Assembly (NCBI GenBank): GCA_030144725.1
Contig: JASKMD010000026.1
Coordinates: 10,408,616 to 10,472,615, forward strand
Direction: 5' to 3'
From: Haematococcus lacustris
Taxonomy: Eukaryota; Chlorophyta; Chlorophyceae; Chlamydomonadales; Haematococcaceae
Length of the DNA stretch: 64,000 nt
Of the stretch, positions 1 to 11,000 are shown piece after piece (the first letter of the stretch is position 1; each line of letters begins with the position of its first letter). The position numbers were made by a program, and so were the translations under genes. The notes under the pieces were generated by a model that made no database searches, had not been told where the DNA came from, and saw only the letters and a list, made by a program, of their open reading frames with translations.

Positions 1-173
1 TAGTTTTGATGAGGAGCCCAGTGGTCTGTCCCGGGAAAGTGCCACCAGTGTGGGGTTTGTAGTCATCAAGGGTGCGACCGAGGATGCTACAATATGTCTG
101 TAGTAGCTGAGTGAGATTACCCACAGTCCAACATGTTATTCCTTGTTGAATGAGTTTTGTTGGCCTGGCTCAG
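1..173 (+). repeat. SINE-like dispersed repeat, copy 1
   Basis: This ~170 bp unit starts TAGTTTTGATGAGG and ends GTTTTGTTGGCCTG. It recurs at 25424-25598, 28737-28882, 33242-33408 and, inverted, at 34488-34590. It contains an A-box-like AGTGGTCT(AATGG) and, about 45 bp later, a B-box-like GGGTGCGACC. That suggests a tRNA-derived SINE. The copies differ by scattered substitutions, as expected of an old dispersed family. The tRNA origin is an inference. Confidence 0.6.
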
Positions 174-1262
174 ATAGGGTGGGATGTTGGGGAGGTTCCC
201 TTTGAACCTGAAGATGCCATGCCTTCCAGCTGTGACCTGGCCATTCCAAGTGGTTACTGAACTCTGGCACTTGGTGCTGACATGGACGTGATGGCTACTT
301 GCGGTTGCTAGGCACTCTCAACTCTCTTGTTGCATCGTCAACTCTTGGCAGCAGTATACCATAGTACTAGCTGATGTAAAGGTGCGTAAGCTGGGGGGCC
401 TACTGTGCTGAAGGCGCAGTCTCGCTATTTGGTGGAACAGCCTATACCCAGCATTAGCAATTACCTGCATTGGCACAGACAGGGAAAGGTGCACCCGGGC
501 GTTTGCTACCGCAGGCACAGGACGAGGACAGGGCAATCACAGGTGCGTGGCTTACATGGTTATATTTTCAATTTGAGTTTCTGAGCGTAATAAAAACTAA
601 ACAGACCTCAACACATCCTTGACCGCCCCGAGCCTCCACCCCCTGACACATGTAAACATCTGGTGGGGGGTAGCGATGCTGCGTTCCAGGAAAAGGAAGG
701 ACCCCAGGTCCTTAAGCAATCACACCATTGCTCAGCTGAGGCCTCAGCATCAAGCGGGACTGCAAGCAGCATAGCAGCACCTACCAGCCCCACACAGGCT
801 GAGTCAGCTGTCACGCAAGCGGGTCATGCTCACCATGCCAAGGGCCTCTAGTGGTTTGTGCTACATGCTGCTTTATGTGCCTATGGTGGGCGCAACCTAC
901 CTGGTGGTCTGGGCTGCCTCCTACCTGGTGGCCAACAGGCAGGTGGAGGGTGCCTCCCAGAAGCAGCAGGAGAGCTGGCTGCCTACCCTAGCTGGTCAAC
1001 CGCCTGCAACAGCCATGACTGCATGCTCATAACCCTAGCGGGCTAGGCTACCTGCTGCATGGCGGCGTACGAGCGGCAGAGGGGCTGTGTGCCTGGTGAA
1101 CACATGACAGCCACTAGCTGAGCAGCTGGCACCATCAGGGCTGCAGCTGTGGCCGCCTGTGCTGATCCAGCCGCCGTTGCAGGATGGGCACTTGGCGTTG
1201 CACCAGGGTCGGCACCGCTGTAGCTATGAACCCGCAGTACTCCACAGAGCTGGGCAGCGGCC
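174..1262. other. No gene recognised
   Basis: GC-rich sequence downstream of the L22 stop codon. It probably holds the L22 3' untranslated region at its right end. Open frames on both strands are short, lack ATG starts or family resemblance, and I call none of them a gene. Confidence 0.4.
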
Positions 1263-3155
1263 TCAGCACTGCCTGTGAGCGACAGCATGTGGTGGTACTG
1301 AGTCTCCGACTCGTGAGCAGGTGGCATGCCATGGTCTGGATTGAGGGCTTGCAAGCCGAGCCAGAGCATCAGCCAGCAGCTGTGCAATAAACATGGTGAA
1401 ACGACGACGAGGTTGTGTCTCCTTCACCAGCGCCCTCACCTTCACAATCGCCTGATGTGTGTATGTGTGCATGCGCTAAACTTGTGTGAGAGCAGTAGGG
1501 TGAGAAGTGAGCGGCAGGCAGAGAGGGGGCGTGTGTGGTTGTGTATGGTGTTGCAGGAGTCGATGAGCAGGCGGTGAGAGGGGGGTGAGGCAGGACGCAC
1601 TCACCTCAACATGGCTGGTGCGGTGCATCAGGCGGGTGGACTGGCCCTTTGCTTTATGGCCTTGGTACTTTGTGTATGATCCCTTCGTCACCAGGATACG
1701 ATCTGGGCAGCAGGGGCAGCCCACACCCAATCAGTGTGGCATTGCTGATGCTCACCACCACCTCATAAATTCAAGTGCTGCAGAGCTGCTGACAGTGTGA
1801 CCCCACAAACTGCTGTGTGCCAGCTGCCCCTGCATGGCGCCAGTATGTGCGGTGATGCTTCAGCCCCATCCACAAACACCTCCTGCTCCTGGGCTGTGAC
1901 GAGTCAGGAGCCATCTGTAGCTGCAGCTGCAGCTGGAGCTACAGCTAAAGCTCTCCTCAATGTCATGCTGTGCAGGAAGCTTATGCTGTTGGTGGTGCTG
2001 CTGGTGATGCAGCTGCTGCATTCAAGCCAGAGCTGGCTCAAAGCTCAAGAGTACAAAACTGGCTAGGGCGAGGTCGGGCAGGTGCTCACCTACAACCAAG
2101 GTGCTGCCAGAGATGCCCTTGCTTTCAGCGTCTCGCTTGGCATGCTCTAGCACCTGCACGGACCCAGGGCCAGCATGGACCCTGCCACGCCAGCTGGAGA
2201 CCCTGGCTGGGTCCCTGGCAAACCTGACCGCCATCTGCATGCCATGCCATTCATCAGTCTGCTGTACGCCTTGTCGACACTGTAGCGCATGGGTTCTAGC
2301 CCTGCCAGGCACACTTTGTTCCGCAGGGACAGGATAAGAAAGATGCGTAGGCTGGATGAGGGAGGCTGCCCCTGCCACCTGCCGGTACATAGCTGCCATT
2401 GCTGCCATAGCTGCCATAGCTGGCGGCTGGCAGCCCACCTGCTGGGTGTAGCGCGCAGCCTTGTGAGGCCGCACGCGGCACTGGTGCATGGCCTCTTCGT
2501 ATGATAACCCACGCACCTGAGGCCATCACCACCATGCCGTTAAACATACGATGCCTGCATGTGTGTTGATGACCCTGTAGCAATGAGCTCAGGTATTTTC
2601 AGGGCAAGGCTGTGGTGCAAGGGCATTGGAGCTGTGCAAGGCATGGGCTGCTGATTTGTTGCTCACCAGGCGCAAGATGCGGTCCACCTTCTTCATGCTG
2701 TGGGGGATGCTCTTCAAATGTGCATAGCCGGAACCATCCCACTGCTTCAGGATCTCTTGCTTCTGCCATTGCCTCTCATCCCAGTCATCATACCACCTCC
2801 AGGGCCGCAGGTGCTTGCGGTACTGCTGGCCTGGGCTGCTCTGGGTAAGCTGGGCAACGGTCTTGCCCAGGGACTGGAGCGGTGAGGCGCTGGGGATGGC
2901 TACGCTAGTGGTAGCTGGAGAGTCAGCAGCAGAAGCTGGGGCACCTTGGCTGCTCGCTGGCTCAGAGGAATAGGCCCGGCTGGGGATGATCTGCAGCAGC
3001 CCACATGTGCGCCATTGCTCGTACTTATACCGTGTGGCTGTGGGCAATGCAATGGTTACTGCACGCACCGCGCTCGCGGTCCTGCTCCACGCAACAAAGC
3101 ACAGAGGCAGCGCCGCTGTCCCTCGCTGCAGCTGCCCGCATGCACTAGCTAACAT
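1263..3155 (-). CDS. MRPL22: Mitochondrial large-subunit ribosomal protein L22 (uL22m), five exons
   Basis: Structural protein of the mitochondrial large ribosomal subunit; uL22 lines the nascent-peptide exit tunnel. Exons by minus-strand order: 2667-3155, 2439-2516, 2090-2153, 1605-1702, 1263-1451. All junctions have GT donors and AG acceptors and join in frame, giving about 305 residues. The start is the ATG at 3155. Residues 1-75 are Arg/Ser/Ala-rich and end in RAYSSEP, like a mitochondrial presequence. The uL22 core follows: KKVDRILRLVRGLSYEEAM, RPHKAARYTQQVLEHAKRDA, then KGSYTKYQGHKAKG and HRTSHVE. These match the family pattern (KKxxxIxxLIRGxSxxEA, KKAA, IxNAE, RxxxHI). A 62-residue C-terminal extension after HVE is unusual, and its exon (1263-1451) is the least certain. 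Copy B (18998-20063) lacks exons 4 and 5, so this copy is the only complete one. Confidence 0.88.
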
Positions 3156-3229
3156 GAGCAGCTTGAGAGTGCAAAGGCAAGTGCGCCTTTGCAAGGGGCA
3201 GTTTTCAACCAACCTTCAACCAACGCAAC

Positions 3230-3282
3230 AAAAGCAATGCAGCTCTGCCATACAAGTTGTATGGCAGAGCTGCATTGCTTTT
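3230..3282. repeat. Perfect 26-bp-arm hairpin
   Basis: Arms 3230-3255 and 3257-3282 are exact reverse complements separated by one G; the arm begins AAAAGCAATGCAGC. A few more bases pair outward with a one-base bulge. It lies between the Fanzor-like stop (3551) and the L22 start (3155), on the 3' side of the former. It is duplicated at 20138-20190. It could be a fold-back element, a small-RNA precursor, or part of a Fanzor element right end. Confidence 0.85.
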
Positions 3283-3550
3283 GGTTGTATGATACAACCA
3301 CCTGTATGACAGTAGATATATCTGAATGGATATGTCAACCATGCTGTATCCCAATCCTCCTGTGGAGCCCCTTCACTTCTCCACAGCAGTGAGAGACCGG
3401 TGTGTGTCCCTAACCTAGGAGTCGGGACTGTGTCCCTAACCTTTTCACTAGCGCACACGCATCCCTTTCTAAGGGGCAATCGAATTGTTTGTTTGTTTGG
3501 CTCATGGCATGATACACATGTCACTATCGCTGCCGCTGGTGCCGCCGCTG

Positions 3551-4227
3551 CTACTTCGGCAGCAGGCCTCTGTCGCGCACTTTCGCCCACTCCTGGCCTG
3601 GTCTGCCTGGGTTAGGCATGGCGGGGCGGCCCAGCCAGCTGCTGAGCTCGCGAGGGCGGCCCGGCCCGGCTGCAATGCGCCGGATGCGCGGCTGACACGT
3701 CTCGATCGTAGAACTTGCGCTTGATGACAGTGCTTGTAGAGCGCATCAAGCCCCGGATCCGGGACCGCTTCGCCATGCTGCGCACCGGGTACAGCCACCT
3801 GCAAGGCAACATATGTCAATGCTCACTTGCAAGACCCTTCCCTATCCAAACCAAGTGTTAAGTCAAGCCATGTCCGGTCTAAACGGTGCAGGGCACAGTC
3901 TAGTCTGGTGTGTGAGAGATGCCATTCTACAGCTATGTAATGACTTCACTCCTACAGTGCTAATGCATCTGAGGTCTCCCACCTGAAGGACTCTGCTTGA
4001 CCTTGCACCACGTTGGTGCGGGCAGAGCTGACCCGGTTGGTACGAAACCCATGCACCAGCACCACACGCTCGGGAAACTGCTTGCATGCCTCCCATCGCA
4101 TCTGCTTGACAGGCACACCCTTGCTGCCAATGCTGCCACTGCCACTGAAGCCTGCTGCCCCCTAGGCCAGGGCCAGGGGGCGACCTGTGGCAGCCGGGTT
4201 GCAGCGTACCCTGGCACCCTTGACAGT
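3551..4227 (-). pseudogene. Fanzor/TnpB-like nuclease, 3' exons only (copy A)
   Basis: Duplicate of the last two exons of the gene at 20459-23603. Exons are 3983-4227 and 3551-3798, with CTGCAG and CTTGCAG acceptors and a GTGGGA donor. Both lesions seen in copy B are also here: an in-frame TAG at 4162-4164, in the place where relatives have the Y of an AYG motif, and a frameshift just after DRDVSAA. The 5' exons are absent, because the LTR element at 4277 and the LINE beyond it occupy that side. The shared lesions show that decay came before the duplication. Confidence 0.65.
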
Positions 4228-4276
4228 CTGCAGCCAAGGCACACAAGGCGAGACACATTGTGAGCACAGGTCAAGT

Positions 4277-4644
4277 TGTTACAGTACAGCCAGGTACCCA
4301 GTATGCATGGCTGCAACTTTAGGGTTTTTGAACTGGCTGGGCTGATTAGCTGTCGCTTATGCGGCTAAAGCAGCTACAGACTTAGAAAGCAGCTACTGGG
4401 TTTGTGGCTGCAAATAGAGGCGCTGGCTACACACGTACTCTTGGTAGTGACGAGCCTAGTTGAATCAGGGACTTGTTGAGTAACGGGGACGCTGGAGCAG
4501 AAGCGCAGTGTTTGCTTACATCTTTCTCCTCGAATCAAGAACGATCTCAGCTTAAAACAAAGTACTTCAAATGTCACACTAGAACCTGCATGGGGAATGA
4601 AATAAACATCGCATTCATCCTAGCTGAGTGTCTGGACTGTTACA
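4277..4644 (-). repeat. LTR (3' LTR of the element at 4277-7580)
   Basis: 368 bp, TGT...ACA termini on both strands, flanked by CAAGT on the left and a purine tract on the right. It is the same sequence as the solo LTR at 21185-21553. Confidence 0.8.
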
Positions 4645-4689
4645 CTCTCCCCCACTCCGAAAAGCTACGTCCCGGAGCTTGCAGTTTTG

Positions 4690-4930
4690 ATATCAATCAG
4701 AATCTTGCGACAACAGGCAAAACAGGCATGCAAGGACAGGCAGACAAAAACATTCATGATGCTAGCTACCTACAACAGACAAGCGAATGCATTCAGCTCC
4801 GTGCAAAGTAAAGCTACATGCAGGAAGACGCAGAAAGAAGCAGACAGCAGTCATATCAAGTCATGCATCAGGGTACATGCAACAGACACGCAGATGCATC
4901 CAGCTCCATGCAAAGCAAAGCTACATGCAA
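4690..4930 (+). repeat. Two imperfect ~115 bp direct repeats
   Basis: The motif of CAACAGACA followed by GCATTCAGCTCC or GCATCCAGCTCC and AAAGCTACATGCA occurs near 4770-4823 and near 4880-4929, inside the LTR element. Confidence 0.55.
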
Positions 4931-5514
4931 ACCTCTCTCAAAGAGGTGTTCATACTCATCGACAAAAGCATCAGAATCTTGTCTCGTGCCCCATCTTGGT
5001 CATGCTCTCCTCCTCCTTGCTGGCGGTAGCTGACAGAAGAAACCATTGTAACAGACGAAGTAGTGGTGGCTGTGTTCAGCGCAGGTTGCAATGGGTGATC
5101 AAACCATGCCGGCTGCAAAGTGCTGGAACAGAGTTGGTGGGATATAAGCAGACATATGCTTTGTCCCTAACCAGAGTGGAAAGATTGTGGGGTCAGGTGC
5201 TTTGTTGCACACATGCCCATGTGTTGCAGGTCGGTGCGCATGGGAGCTATTTGACCCCCCCGGCTCTGCCATAGTAACTGGCATGCTAGCCAGCCAGTGC
5301 AGCCGTGGTGAGACGCTAGTACTGTGCACTTTAAGGTCACTTGAGGTGCAAGGCTGCGAAGCTCAAGAGCCTAGGCGTATGTGCCCGATTGATTGGACGC
5401 AGAGGTGCTTGTGCCTGACAGCATTGTGTGTGGCCCATGCATGAGTGAACATGAGAGAAGCAGAATGGAAGCTGCAACCCTAGGCAAATGCATTATCGCT
5501 TTGCCCCGTGCCAT

Positions 5515-5855
5515 TGTGCGCTACCTCAGGGGACACCTGGGTTGCTTGCTTGTGCGTCGGCTGTCCAGCGAACGACTTGATTGTAATGGCAGGCTGCTGG
5601 CTAGGGTGCTGTGCTGCCATGATGTGTGCGCTACCACAGGCAGAACCTGGGCTGTGAGAGAGTGCGCATGCTGTTCGGCTGTGCGGATTGTTTGTGCTGG
5701 TAGGCTGCTGGGCGAGGAAGCTCTGCTGCCCTGTTGTATATGTGCGCTACCTCAGGCTAAACCTGGGCTGCAAGTGTCTGTTTGCGTATGCCATGCGGCT
5801 ATGCTGCTTGAGTGTTCTGGCAGGCTGCTGGGCTGGGTAGCTCTGCCGCCTTGAT
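5515..5855 (+). repeat. Degenerate ~115 bp tandem repeat, three units
   Basis: Units begin TGTGCGCTACC near 5515, 5626 and 5742. Each later contains GGCAGGCTGCTGG or GGTAGGCTGCTGG and a CTCTGCTGCC-like end. It is internal sequence of the LTR element; an open frame crosses it but shows no recognisable domain. Confidence 0.6.
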
Positions 5856-6379
5856 GCATGTTGTGCTCTGCATGGAATGCAGGAGTGTAGGCTGTAGGTG
5901 ATGTTTCTGTGGCTGAAGCCAGCAGGATGCATGAAGCTAGAGCTGTGCTGTGTGTCGTCTCTGTGGCTGATGCCAACAGGGTGTAATGGGACTGCGACTG
6001 TGCTGTGAGGTCTCGCCTGAAGCGGGATGTGGCAGTGCAATGATGCGCGTTTTGTCGCAGGTGCTGCAGGTGCTGTTGTCGCAGGCCAGCTTACTGCGTG
6101 GTCTCCTTATAGAAGGGTGGAAGGTCATAAGAGCTCTCCGCTGTGGGGTTCCGCCTATGCGGGCCTATGTGGGTTGGCCTGCAAATGTGTCGACCGTGTC
6201 TAACAAGAGCGATGTCGAAGAAGAACTGTGCGCTACAGCAGCAGCTATGTGTGGCGTGAGTGGTGCACTTAGTGCCGGGCAGCTGAGAGTGCATGCCTAA
6301 AGACGTCAAGATATGACTACTGGGCTGGCCCCCATGCCACTGTGCCCTGCTTGTCGTTTCTGTCAGCTTGAGACTATGC

Positions 6380-7200
6380 CTGGTAGGCTGAGTGCTACTG
6401 CGAACTGATGACTCTCTGCAGGCTGGTGCACAGCAGGGTACTGATCTCTGCTTGTGCAGGCTGATGCTGGTGGTGATGGTGTGTTCTGTGCCTATAAGAG
6501 ACCAGGTACGCTTGTTGGCGGTGCAATGCATCTCTGCTTAGGGCAGGAGTGCACCTGTGTTTCTTCCATGCTTCTTGGCTAGCAGTTGTGTTCTCTGCTT
6601 GGACAGGTTGATTGTTTTAATGAAACTCTGCTAGGCCTAAGTGATTGGGTCTCAGCAAGGTGCTGGATGTATGGTTGATAATGATGCTCCTCTGCGTAGG
6701 GCAGGCAATGTTGAGACTCTGCTAGGAGCAGGTTGTATGTGTAGGGTCGGCTGCATTTTTACAGGTTTGCAACACGACTCTTGCAAGCTGGTGCTCTGCA
6801 AGGCTATGCTCTCTGCCTAGAGCAGGCTAAGGTGCAACTGTGCTTGGAGCAGGCTGTGCTAGGAAGGCTGCAGTTTAGGCTGCAGAATTACATGTTTGGT
6901 GACAACAAGCTCGCCTATCTCCCGTTAGCTGGGGTGGTGGTGGGGATGATGGTGGTAAGCATCGCAAGTGCAAAGACAATCTGCGGTGCACTGCAGTCGT
7001 GCAAGTCAGGCTGCAAGTCAGGTCAGTCAAGACATCGCCGTACTAGCGGGACTAGCATCTCCGCAAAGCGGGAGTAACTGAACATTCTCCGCACAGCGGG
7101 CAAAGCAGGTTTGGGAAAACAGCAATACAAGCAAGCACTCGACAAGACAGAACTCCGTGCAACGGGACTAGCTAGCATTCTCCGTGTGAACGGGTCAGGC
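6380..7200 (+). repeat. CTCTGC..GAGCAGG / CTCCGC..AGCGGG degenerate repeat block
   Basis: Many variants of CTCTGCNTNGAGCAGG (about 6411-6870), then CTCCGCAAAGCGGG-type hairpins (about 7048-7190). Positions 6634-6740 match 44768-44849 joined to 55491-55535, so a related element was the target of the large gypsy insertion there. Confidence 0.6.
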
Positions 7201-7476
7201 AAGTCTGCAAAACAGCAGTGCAAGCACAGCAGGTACAGCAATGAAAGTTTGCGTAGCTCTGGCGCTAGTGCCAGGTGTGTTCCTGCCTCTTCCGCGGGAA
7301 GGACCGGACTGGTGGGCCAACCGTCCAGTACCACGACCTTGAGCCGAACCCGAACTGGAAGCTGGGTAGGGAATGGCCGCTCGAGTAGGTCGTTCTGGAG
7401 GTGGGTTCGCTGGATGCGCTTCCAGAGATTCAAGCTCGTCGACCAGATCAGTGACGGTCTCTGGGTTTGCGCTCAC
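7195..7476 (-). pseudogene. Possible gag N-terminal remnant
   Basis: Open frame immediately downstream (minus strand) of the primer-binding-like site. It encodes ETVTDLVDELESLE followed by a Pro/Ser/Gly/Arg-rich stretch. Position and composition suit a gag start, but there is no ATG at its beginning, no zinc knuckle, and no continuation into pol. It could equally be non-coding. Confidence 0.3.
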
Positions 7477-8002
7477 TGCACAGGGATGATCGAGTACGGG
7501 GAAACCAAGTGTTACAGTACAGCCAGGTACCCAGTATGCATGGCTGCAACTTTAGGGTTTTTGAACTGGCTGGGCTGATTTTTTTTTTTTTTTTTTTGAG
7601 GAGAGTTACAGAGGAAGATAAGGAACCAAAACAGCACTAGGTGAGAGGTCAGGAGAGAAAACCGTCATAGGAGAGCAAAGCAGGCAAACCAAGCGACAAG
7701 ACCACACAAGACAGGAGTCGAAGACTGGAAGGCCCCCAAAAGACACAAGCCCTCCTACTACACGTTACCGAGGAAACGACTCACCCTCCCGACCCAGCCC
7801 CAGAAAAACCCCCACCCGTGAGAGCCCCCCCGTCCGCAAGAGCTCCCCCTAGCTACCCAGGGGACAAAAAGACAACGCCCCTCTTCCCCCTCCCTCCCAA
7901 CCCCAGCCTTACCACCCCCCCGCTCTAAACTACCCAGCCTAAACAACAGACAGGCACTACTCCCACTCCCATACCCTGGCCTCCCGTACAGGCAACAACC
8001 CC

Positions 8003-11000
8003 CTAGCCGGGCTCCGCTGCGGCACCTAGGATAGGGGGGGCGGGCACAGGCCACTGCAAGGACAGACGCACAACCAGCTCCCCCTGCTGCCGCTGAAACC
8101 ACCCTCCCGACGCTGCAGGCCACAGGCTCGCAAACTGCCTCTCATCCAGCCGCGGGTCTCTCCCCTTGAACCACGTGGACGGGACGGCGCCGCCCAGCCC
8201 CACCCGAATGTCCCTACCCACCCGGTACCAGTCCCGCTGCACCGCCGATGACAGGGTGAAGATGACTCCCTGCGCCACCCGATGGGCGAGCGACTGCGTT
8301 TGAAGCGCTGCGGCTGGGCCCAAACACCGGAGGCGCCACACCGACCCCAAGTAGGCAACGCGAAGGCGCAGCCACAGGTGGGCATCGGGGGGGTGAAAGG
8401 GGCCATCCTCGCTGTGCGTAGGGCGCCCGCTGAGGAGCAGGAGAGCGTCGCTTGAGGGAGGGCGGGTGCCTGTGAGGCGTTCGTACACGTCCAGCACCCA
8501 CTCCCAAGCGGGAGCCACGGAGGGACAGGTAAGGAAGGCATGGGTGAGCGTCTCCAGGGGTCCCAGCTGGCAGAGGCGACAGACCGATGAAGCAGGGGCC
8601 GCAGCTTCTTTCAGGATGTGGCCCCACATGGCCCCCACCATGAGGCTCCCGTGCAGCACCCGCCACGCCACAATGACATGCTCCCGGCGGAGGGTGGGGT
8701 CCAGCAGCTCCTGCCACACCTCTAGGCAAGGCTGGCCGGCTTGGGCTGAGCGGGCTAGTTCGTCCACCATGCCATCCAGAGCTCCATGCCCGGCAGCGGG
8801 CAGCGCGCCTGCCCGCCTGTTGCCGCTGTGCCTGCCCCCCCTTCCCGGTCGGAACTGGGCGTCTAGCTGCCGCTGTGCCCGCTGCACCGCCCTAAGCTCC
8901 GGGGTGGGCCGCGGAGGAGGTCTAGCGTTGGTGGCACGCCAACGCGGTGTCTGGCTGCCCTGCACTTCCTCCGGGAGCAGCTCCTCTACATCCCTGCCCT
9001 GCTGCTCCCGCTCCCCCGCTGCCCGTTGCGCTGCCAGGAGGGTGGCGCTATCTAGCCAGCGCTGCTCCAGGGTCCGAAGGCCGGCTCCCGTGACGGCTAG
9101 CCCCTGAGGTGGCTCAGCCCCTGGCGGCGGGCGCGGCCCCCAAAGGGCTGGCCATAGGCCCCCACTAGCAGGATAGGTGGGGTCGAAGCGGGCCCGCTGT
9201 AGCTGCGTGAGGCGCAAACGAGCTGCCTTGACGGTGAGCACCAGGAGGGAGGTGTTGCCCATGCCCCAAACCTGAGGGTCTAGCTGCACTTGGGACCAGG
9301 GTCCGAGCAGCCACTCCTCCCTAGGCCAGGAGGGGGGGGCCTCCCTGCCCGCTGAGCCTGCCCCCCGCTCCCCACTGCGATCCCCATCCCTCCCACGACC
9401 CCTGCCCCCACCCCTACCCCTACTGCGCCCAATAATCTGAGCCCTTCCCCCCTCCGCTGTCTGCCCGTTGTCCCTACCCACACCCTAGGCTCCAACGCTG
9501 CAGGGGCAGCTGCCCCCCCCCGCTGCTCCGGGAGCGGCCGCATGTGGGCGGCACTCTCCTCAAGGGACAGCCGATAGTGGGGCTTGTCCAGGAGCACCAC
9601 TGCTGCAGCCTGCCACTCCTCCCCGGGGAGAACCCCTACAGCCCCCAAGGGACCCTGCCCTTGAGCGTCCAGGGCCACCAGCCTACCGCTAGGTGACACC
9701 CAGTGGGTCGGCCGCTGAGAGGGAACGCGACGCACCAGGAAGCCCGTCCCGCCCCACGCACACTCCCACTCCGGTGCTGGGAGCTGCCGAACATCCACCA
9801 CCTGTTGCCACGGCTCCGGCAGGGTGGCCCGCGCCATGTCAGCCTCCCACCTCACAGCTGCCTGCTGTTCAGCTGAGACGAAGGCGGAGCGGGGTCGATG
9901 GAGGGCCTCGCGCACGTGCCGGACGTGGGTCCAGCGCAGGGCCTCAACTGCCAGGGGGTCACTGTCTGGCCTGCCCCGCAGTCTGACCAGAGCGTTGAAG
10001 CGCAGCGGCTCCGCGAGCACCGAGAAGTGAGATTGGGCGGCCGGGGCCACCACGCGGTGGAGCTTGAGCTGTGCAATGGCTGTGACGTGGGCCTGTAGGC
10101 GGGGGCTCAGGTTGGGCACGGGGGAGGCTGTGGGGTCCGTGACTACCCAGGTGCTAAGGCTGTGTTGGGGATCGGCGAGCAGGCTGTTCAACAGGGGCTG
10201 CCACTCCCGGACTCTGGGCGAGAAGAGTTGGGCCACAGTTTTGGCTAGCATGGCGGTGCTGGTGATCTCCAGGTCTGGCAGCCCCAGCCCACCCTCCCGT
10301 CGGGACATCACACAAGAAGCGTCGTTGGGGTAGAGGCAGGCCATGTTGGGGCTACGCTCCTGGGGTAGGTCCGAGGCTGCCACAAAGCGCTTGACCGCCT
10401 TGCCCATCGCCACTCCGGCTGCAGCCAGGGGCTGCACGAACGCCATCTGGTAAATGGCCTTTGACGCTAGGCATTGCTGCGCCACTTGCACCCGACCCAG
10501 CAGGTTGAGACCTTGCCAGGGAAGGGAGGCGGCCACCATGACTGCTGCTGCCCTTCCAAAGGCAGCCTCGCTCATGGCGGAGTAGCTAGCTGCCCCGAGG
10601 GGCACCCCCAGGTGCCGGACGGGTACGCCCTGTGGCGAAGGGGGGATGGTCACGGCTCCAGCCCCGGTCCCTGGCCCTGCACCACCTTCACCCTCACCCG
10701 CCCCCTGGCCCTCCCAGACCTGGCCCCCCCGCTCCGCCCCGCCCTTGCCCCGGCCCCGCCCTCTGCTCCTAGCCACCCCCTCTCCCCCTGCCCCGCCACC
10801 TCCCCCCTCCACCTCAGTCCTACCACCCCCAGCTGAGGCAAGCTGGGTAGGGTTGGCGGCAACTGTTGAGGAAGGGGGGACCTGCCTGAGAGACCTGTGT
10901 TGCTGATGCTCCTGACCACCACCTCCCTCGTCCAGCCTCTCTCCTCCTTCGTCCTTGCTGCTGCCAGCCCCTCTGCCATGCCCCGCTCTTGTGCCTCTGC

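Larger units (their letters stand above)
1820..4644. repeat. Segmental duplication, copy A
   Basis: 2825 bp repeated in the same orientation at 18728-21553 with a constant offset of 16908 (16909 after one extra A). I saw only a handful of differences, for example TTCAAG/TTCGAG near 2022 and ACACG/ACATG near 4431. It holds L22 exons 1-3, the Fanzor-like 3' exons and one LTR. Confidence 0.95.
4277..7580 (-). mobile_element. Non-autonomous LTR retrotransposon, 5' LTR interrupted by LINE
   Basis: Read on the minus strand. The 3' LTR is 4277-4644, preceded by a purine tract (reverse complement of 4645-4659, GGAGTGGGGGAGAG). The internal region is 4645-7509. The primer-binding-like TTGGTTTCC lies at 7501-7508, next to the LTR end TGTAACA. 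Only the first 71 bp of the other LTR remain (7510-7580, identical to 4277-4347), because LINE poly(A) starts there. The left target duplication is CAAGT at 4272-4276; the matching right one is seen only beside the solo LTR in copy B. The internal region has no protease, RT or integrase; a possible gag remnant lies at 7195-7476. Confidence 0.75.
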
